DNA of 64,000 nt, taken from the NCBI GenBank assembly GCA_009809945.1, contig WTPW01000693.1, forward strand, positions 61,396 to 125,395, in the 5' to 3' direction. This DNA is from Gigaspora margarita (Eukaryota; Glomeromycota; Glomeromycetes; Diversisporales; Gigasporaceae). The position numbers and the translations under genes are program-made. The notes beneath the pieces are model-generated. The model saw nothing but the letters and a program-made list of their open reading frames with translations, ran no database searches and was not told the DNA's origin. Shown in pieces: positions 57,685-64,000 of this stretch (positions are counted from its first letter, which is position 1; every line of letters starts with the position of its first letter).

Positions 57685-57960
57685 AGGACCCTGAATATCT
57701 CGTACAGAGGTCATACTTTAAAATTTAAGAAGCAAAAAAAACTAGTTTTTGGCAATTATCTTGGCATCTAGTAGTCCAATTTGAATAAACATTTTTTAAA
57801 ATGAAGCCCTTAGTGGAATGCATCTAGCAAAAAAAAATTTATTCAATCTGATCACCAGAACAAAAGTTATTTAAAAAAATATGTTTTGTTATTTTTAGCA
57901 AATTGGACCAAAATTGGCCAAAATCCAATTATGACCTATATGAGAGATATCAGGGGTCCT
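57685..57960. mobile_element. hAT-like MITE, AGGACCC-end family (276 bp)
   Basis: Ends AGGACCCTGAATATCTCGTA and (reversed) AGGACCCCTGATATCTCTCA. The flanks GCATTTTC and GCTTTTCA are only a weak duplication. Closest relative 25266-25560, same orientation. Confidence 0.8.
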
Positions 57961-57969
57961 GCTTTTCAT

Positions 57970-58790
57970 TCTTTGGGCCTTTGGTTCTTTTCTCCTTAAG
58001 TATGGGTGGATTGAAATTAATAAGAACTCTAGTGGAAGTTCATAGTAGTTTTGACAAACAAGTCAATTTCAAATTTGGGTATAAATTATATTTGTATGGG
58101 GGCATCTATAAATAACATTATGTTTGAGAGAGGTGCCCTAAAATATAATATTACTTCTAATAAATAGGAGGGTCAAAAAAATATAATGCAATTTTTTTAT
58201 AAAAATTTGTCTAAAACTTGATCCAGAGGTCCAAAATAGATGATATTGGTACCATTTGAATTGTCTCAAGAAGAGAATTCGAATAGTATCAAAGTTATTT
58301 GATTTGGTTTACTGGATCATATTTTATTAACAAAATACTATTGGTAATTATCTTTTTTTATAAATTTACTATAAAATCAATAGTTTTTTGTAAATAACTC
58401 TTGATCCAGTAATTCAAATAGAATGATTTTGGTAGCATTGGATTCTTCTCATAGAAATGAATCGAATAGCACCAAAACTATCCAAATTGGATCACTGGGT
58501 CATAATATATACAAGTTTTTGTAAAATTATATATATAAATCTATGGATTTTTAAAAAAAAATTTATATAGTCTAAAGGGGTTTAGAGCTACTATATAGGG
58601 GTATATAACATTATTTAGAGATGCTCTCTATCATGAAATACTTTAAGTAGTGTTTTAGCTTTTTGTAAATAATTTTTATTTTTTGCCAAGTGTATTGGTA
58701 TACAGATCTATGATACTATGATATTGTAATTAACTATTTTAATAAATTAATAAAGTATATTTATATTGTATAATTATTTTGTAGCTTAAA
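57970..58790. repeat. AT-rich interval with two dispersed-palindrome copies
   Basis: Copies centred near 58265 (CCATTTGAATTGTCTC) and 58450 (TGGTAGCATTGGATTCTTCT). No gene. Confidence 0.5.
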
Positions 58791-58792
58791 GT

Positions 58793-59305
58793 CCTCCAGG
58801 CTGATAGCATAGTAGTTATGCTCTGAGGATATAAATCAGAAGATTGCCAGTTCATTTTCAGTAGTAGCAAAAACTTAAAAGTTTATGATACAAGTTCTAT
58901 CAAATAAGGAAAAGGAACTAAAATACTGCAGGAGATAGGGACCTGGAACATCAATTGACAGATCTTTCTAGTGCAGTGCTGCAGTAGTCATGATCAAAAC
59001 TCTAGAGTTGTTCTTGAGTTAGAACTACTGATTTGAATAACCGAAGTCATGAAATGTACTAAGAGGCTGAAGACTAAAGGATACTTCAAAAACTCATGGT
59101 AGCATGTCTGGACTGCAATTTGTACCAACAGGTTGCTAACTGAAATAGTGCTATTGTGGTTTGCTAGGAGGAATAAAGCTTGGTGCAACAACTCTAGCTG
59201 GGCATTGATAGAATGCTGGGTAGTTGTTTATGTATATAGTTAGAACATTAGTACTTGCACTTAAATATCTAAGAAAAGTAGTGCTTGGTTGTAAAGTAAA
59301 AAAAA
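58793..59305 (+). mobile_element. tRNA-derived SINE, complete, 513 bp
   Basis: 21-bp duplication around ATTATTTTGTAGCTTAAAGT (58772-58792) and ATTATTTTGTGGCTTAAAGT (59306-59326), one mismatch. The head GGCTGATAGCATAGTAGTTA and CTCTGAGGATATAAATCAGA matches the 24445-24996 head. AATAACCGAAGTCA in the body is also shared. It ends in an A run. Confidence 0.9.
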
Positions 59306-59499
59306 AATTATTTTGTGGCTTAAAGTTTTTGCTCTGACCTTGCTAAGTGACTAAGCAGAATATAGTTTATTAGAATTTGGGTTAGATAGTTTTTTAAGAT
59401 TTGAATTATATGTAGGTTTTATTAATATTTATTAATATTTACTATTTTTTAGATTATTTAACAAGTTTATTAGTTAGGGTTAGAGTAAGTTGGTTGTTA

Positions 59500-59880
59500 A
59501 AGTTAGAGTAAATTAGTTGGTAGAGCTTAGGATTAGTTAGTAAATTAGAGTATCTCAAGCCTGCATGCTGCTGCAACTAGTCAGTTTTCTGTGACTTCAG
59601 AACCCAGGACTTAATATCTTAATATAGTAATGTACTAATGACTATACTTCCCTATATAGTGATGAGATATCTGGGCATGTTTCAAAATGCTTCTAGTACC
59701 AAATATAGTTGGATGGCATCTTGAGGTTTAGAGTTTATAACAGGTGCATCATTGTTTCATAATGATCCGTAGCAGTTGTAGCTCCCGGTTACTATTGCAT
59801 ATACTTGTACCAGCTCTACATATATTGGTAGTCCCAGATTCTCATAATGTCCAAAGACTCCTATATGTTTTTGAGTTTTT
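59500..59880 (-). mobile_element. Possible further SINE
   Basis: A GC-richer block. On the minus strand TAGTCATTAGTACATTAC and CCTGGGTTCTGAAGTC could be decayed A and B boxes. No target duplication. The body does not match the other SINEs closely. Confidence 0.35.
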
Positions 59881-60389
59881 TTAAATATTAAAATTTGATT
59901 AGTTAATAGTCTTATTACTAGAGAGTATGACCTATATAAACCCTAATTACATGATTTACTGCACTTCCCTAAAAATTTAATTACAGAATCCTGTAATCAG
60001 AACAGATAATTTATTAAATAATTATAAACCATTTTAGTAACACAAATTTATTCTGATTTTAGAGCCTGTAATTAGATTTTAACAATTTTTGGCTTGCTAG
60101 AATCCTCTTATTGAAAGGATCATTTTGATAGTTAAATCATCAAATTTGGTCCAATGAATTAAAAGTTATTTCCTATTAAATATTATATCTAACTTTACAA
60201 TAATCATAAAATCTGATTGGCTAATTGGGGTATCAGATGTGGGTGGGTGGTAGTAGGCTCCTAGTAAACAAATTCAGCTGATTTCTGGAAGCTCCCTTAT
60301 CATTATGCAACAATTAATATGTTAATTACAACAATTTTAAATCTGTATTATATAAAATTATATTTAAAAAATATCTTATGTGCTTTAGT

Positions 60390-60673
60390 AGGACCCTGGA
60401 AACTTATATTAGATGTTCCTGGCAAAATGGAGCCAATTTTATCATTTTTTTACTTGCAAGTTAATTGGCTAAAAATGAAGATCATTACTGTAAAAGGAAA
60501 CCAAATCACATGAGTGTGCATATTTTTTGTACAATATTTCTTTTTTTGGTAAGATTTTCATTCCCCTACTAATAACTTTACCTATGCCTTAGCCGGTAAC
60601 ATCAGAAAATTTTCTATATGAACTTTACCTAGTATATATAACGGGAACATCTAATATAAGTTTCTGGGGTCCT
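60390..60673. mobile_element. hAT-like MITE, AGGACCC-end family (284 bp)
   Basis: 8-bp duplication GCTTTAGT/GCTTCAGT (60382-60389, 60674-60681), 7 of 8. Ends AGGACCCTGGAAACTTATAT and (reversed) AGGACCCCAGAAACTTATAT, then ATTAGATGTTCC on both sides. A 64-codon frame inside is not convincing. Confidence 0.88.
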
Positions 60674-60774
60674 GCTTCAGTATATGATAATACAATAAAT
60701 TTGAACTAATATTATAACAATGTGTTAACAATATGTTAACAATTTATAAACAATTGTCTATTAAAAATAGAAGC

Positions 60775-61880
60775 TTTTAGTTAAAGATATCTTTACAACC
60801 ACCTAAGCAAATTTGATAATAATTTTTTTATTTAAATTCTATAGATCCATGAATTCAAATAAAAAAATTTTCATCAAATTTGTCAGGTGGTTGTGAAGAT
60901 ATCTTCACTCAATTTTTTTAAAAAAATTGGTATAGCTTCTATTTTGATAAATGTTTTGACTTTTCTCTAAATTTTAGTAAAGATATTTTTACAATTACCT
61001 GACCAAATTCAATAAATATGTTTTATTTAAATTCTATTGATCCATGAAATTTAAATAAAAATTGTTATTGAATTTGCTTAGGTGGTTGTAGAAATATCTT
61101 TGCTAAAATTTAGAAAAAAGTCAAAACATTTATCAAAATAGAAGTTATACTGATTTTTTAAAAAATTTGAGCAAAGATATTTCTACAGCTACCTGGCCAA
61201 ATTCAATAAAAATTTTTTTATTTGAATTCTATGGATTTATAAAAATTCAAATAAAAAAAATTATATCTAATTTAGTTAGGTGGTTGTGTATATATCTTCA
61301 CTTAAATTTTTTAAAAAAATTGGTATAGCTTTTATTTTGATAGATGTTTTGACTTTTCTTTAAATTTTAGCAAAGATATCTCCACAACAACTTGATCAAA
61401 TTTGATGAAAATTTTTTATTTGAATTCTATAGATCCATAAAATTCAAATAAAAAAATTTTTATCAAATTTATCAGGTAGTTATAGAGATATCTTTACTCA
61501 AATTTTTTAAAAAAATTGGTATAGCTTTTATTTTAATAGATGTTTTAACTTTTCTCTAACTTTTGCAAAGATATCTTTACAGCTACCAGGCCAAATTTAA
61601 TGAAACTTTTTTATTTAAATTCTATGAATCCATAGAATTTAAATAAAATTTTTATCAAATTTGTTTAAGTGGTTATAGAGATATTTTTATTCAAATTTTT
61701 TAAACAAATTGGCATAGTTTTTATTCTAATAGATATTTTGACCTTTTAGCAAAGATACCTTCACAATCATCTAACCAAATTCAATAAAAAATTTTTATTT
61801 AAATTTCATGGATCCATAAAATTTAAATAAAAAAATTTTTATTAAATTTGGCCAGGTGGTTGTGGAGATTTCTTTGCTCA
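60775..61880. repeat. Tandem array of six hairpin units, about 190 bp each
   Basis: Each unit has a small palindrome (ATTTGATGAAAATTTTTTAT... mirrored around AGATCCAT) flanked by AAAGATATCTTTACAACCAC- and GTGGTTGTGAAGATATCTTC-type arms, then a spacer ATTGGTATAGCTTCTATTTT. Copies near 60785, 60978, 61158, 61370, 61567 and 61750. One diverged single unit lies at 27420-27590. Confidence 0.85.
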
Positions 61881-62450
61881 TAGGCTTAAAAATTTTTGAT
61901 TTTCTTTTTTTGTAAATTATTTAAGAAATTGTAATTCTGGGTTATTCAAAATAACACCAGAAAATTTTTAAACAGATATTGATTGATATATAACATTTAC
62001 CATAATTATTTTATATCAATTAAAAAATACCAATATATACTAATTAACTGGTTAAAATAGATATATATTTATAAATCGATATATAAGATAATGGCACCTA
62101 TTCTTAGATACTTTTTTTTGTTACATCTAAAATTTTTTTAAATGTTAATATATTTTTATAAAATTTTATATATAAAATTTATAATCTATCTATTATTTAA
62201 ATTGTATTATATTCATATATAAAAAAATTTTTTTACAATAAGCTTAAAACTTTGTAAAATTTGGTTAAAATTTGACCACTGCTCCTATTGTTAGAAATCT
62301 AATATAACTATTCTAAAAAAATTTAGAAATTTAAATTTTTTTTATAGTTTTTTGTTTTTTTGTTTTTTTTTGCTGCTCTCTATTCTTTTTTTACTCTTAT
62401 TTCTTAAGCTTATGTTGTTTAATATTTACTTTATCTTGTTTTTCATATAA

Positions 62451-62798
62451 GCTAATTTACAAATTTTGATAATAGGTTTTGATCTACTGATCCGTTTTAG
62501 ATGATTTTGCTACCAAACTGTTCATCTCAATGAGACGATTCTAATAAGCCCAAAATCGTTAAAATCCGATCACAGGATCCCAAGATCATCACGATTTTGT
62601 ACTATCTTATTAGTAATTTTAAATTACTATGTATTTACTAATAAAATAGTACAAAATCGTGATGATCTTGGGATTCTGTGATCAGATTTTAACAATTTTG
62701 GCTTGTTAGAATCATCCCATTGAGACAAACATTTTGGTAGCAAAATCATCTAAAACGGATCAGTAGATCAAAACTTATTATCAAATTTGTAAATCAGC
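62451..62798. mobile_element. Long foldback element (348 bp)
   Basis: Arms of about 165 bp from GCTAATTTACAAATTTTGAT to the inverse at the right end, with GTACAAAATCGTGATGATCT on each side of a short centre near 62615. Each arm contains one copy of the dispersed GATGAGACGATTC-type palindrome. Confidence 0.85.
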
Positions 62799-63079
62799 AC
62801 ATATATCTTTTGTAATTGTTTCGAAGATTACTAGAGTAGTAAATATGGTTCTATAGTTATACAAATGGTTAATTTTATGCAACATGATATATTCTAACTT
62901 ATATATTTGTATTTACATGACTTATTTAAAAATTTGTGTTTTATAGTGCATTGTGATAAAAAATAAAAAGTTTCTAACAATAGGGTCATTTCTAACAATA
63001 GGTCCCATTACCTTATCATTTTTGATATAAATTGTTATTTAAGATAAGTATAGATATTGTAGCAAAGTTAAGAGAAATT

Positions 63080-63560
63080 TGGTATAACTCTGAATCTATT
63101 GGCCAAATTGAATGATTTTGGTACTATTCGATTTGTCTCAATAAGATGAATCGAATAGTGCCAAAATCGTTCAATTCAGATCACAAAAATACAAGTTATT
63201 TACAATCGTATATTACTGAAATTGGAGGAATATTGTGGTAGATAAGGGTATTGTAGCAGATTCACAATAAGTCATGACCTATCAGTCCAATATAAATAAT
63301 TTTTATACCATTCAAATTGACTTATTGAGATGATTCGAATAGCACAAAAATCGTTTGATTTCGATTACTGAGTCACAAGATATTGGTATTAGAATAGTGC
63401 ACAAATATAACATTTTAGTTTTTTTGATTTAAACATTCGAACACCAATATTTCATGACCCAATAATCAAAATCAAATGATTTTTGTACCATTTGAATTGT
63501 CTCGATGAGACAATTCGAATAGTATAAAAATTATTTAGTTTGGTCTAATGGGTTATGAGT
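63080..63560. repeat. Three consecutive copies of the dispersed quasi-palindrome
   Basis: Centres near 63140, 63330 and 63505, each about 110-130 bp, built on CCATTYGAATTGTCTC and its complement. Their outer parts read like TGGGTCATGAGTTAT. Non-coding. Confidence 0.75.
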
Positions 63561-63639
63561 TATAGCAAATCTACCACAAGACTCATATCTGTTACAATTC
63601 CCATATCTGCCACAATACCCATAATTACTTTATGTATAA

Positions 63640-64000
63640 ATCAATTATTATCAGTAAAAATTTTTTAATCACACAATTTTTTTTAATTATAATGATCTAA
63701 AAATTGATCATTAAGATTCTTAATGATTTATTTTAGATCATTAAGATTCTTAATAATCTAAAATAAATCGTTAAGATTCTTAATGATTTATTATAGTTCT
63801 TTTTTTAAAAATTCTTTTTCATTTATTTTTTTTATTTCTTGTTTTTTACTTTTTTTGTTTGTTTATTTTTATTTATTTTATTATTTTTTTAATTTTTTCT
63901 TTGTTTTTTTCGAGTTTTTCTTTTTGTTTTTTTTTAATATTTTTTTAATGTGTTTTTTTTTATTATTTTTTATTTATTTATTTTTTTTCTTTTTTTTTTT
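63640..64000. repeat. AT-only repeats and T-rich low complexity
   Basis: 63690-63790 has three to four copies of GATTCTTAATGATTTATTTT. 63790-64000 is almost pure T and A. No gene. Confidence 0.7.

Overview
The window is AT-rich, intron-bearing eukaryotic DNA packed with mobile elements. One host gene joins a von Willebrand A domain, an alpha-kinase, Sel1 repeats and a tyrosine-kinase-like (TKL) kinase. There are also Crypton-type, LINE, hAT and Tc1 relics, long tRNA-derived SINEs and many hairpin repeats. This mix points to a repeat-rich fungus, most likely an arbuscular mycorrhizal (Glomeromycotina, Rhizophagus-like) genome. That assignment is inferred from gene families and was not tested by a search. 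Position 1 behaves like a contig end.

Left 10 kb: a minus-strand Ty3/gypsy LTR retrotransposon (1-10171) with LTRs, primer-binding site, polypurine tract and Gag-PR-RT-RH-IN order. It is a broken fossil. A non-autonomous TA-target DNA transposon (6173-6882) sits inside it, and the whole element sits inside a Crypton-like tyrosine-recombinase gene whose first exons survive at 10172-10651. In the first 1.2 kb, 16-base blocks at a 60-base period are overwritten by T. Comparison with the second LTR shows this is almost certainly a data artefact.

10-21 kb: small transposons, then the one convincing host gene (15390-20785, minus, three exons). It encodes about 1,750 aa: vWA, zinc-type alpha-kinase, about 22 Sel1 repeats, then a TKL kinase. 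A hairpin MITE lies just upstream of its start. A decayed fragment of a paralogue lies at 27599-28143.

21-64 kb: no other intact gene was recognised. This is an archive of nested insertions: a Tc1 transposase relic, a hAT transposase relic, pieces of LINEs (ORF1, endonuclease, RT, RNase H), at least four tRNA-derived SINEs (three with 17-21 bp target duplications), a hAT-like MITE family ending in AGGACCC with 8-bp duplications (six copies), other TIR or foldback elements, two large tandem arrays, and a dispersed quasi-palindrome present at a dozen sites. A 217-base assembly gap lies at 30520-30736.

The most interesting biology is the two-kinase fusion gene with its homogeneous 108-bp Sel1 array, the AGGACCC family with its target preference, and the related foldback and palindrome families.
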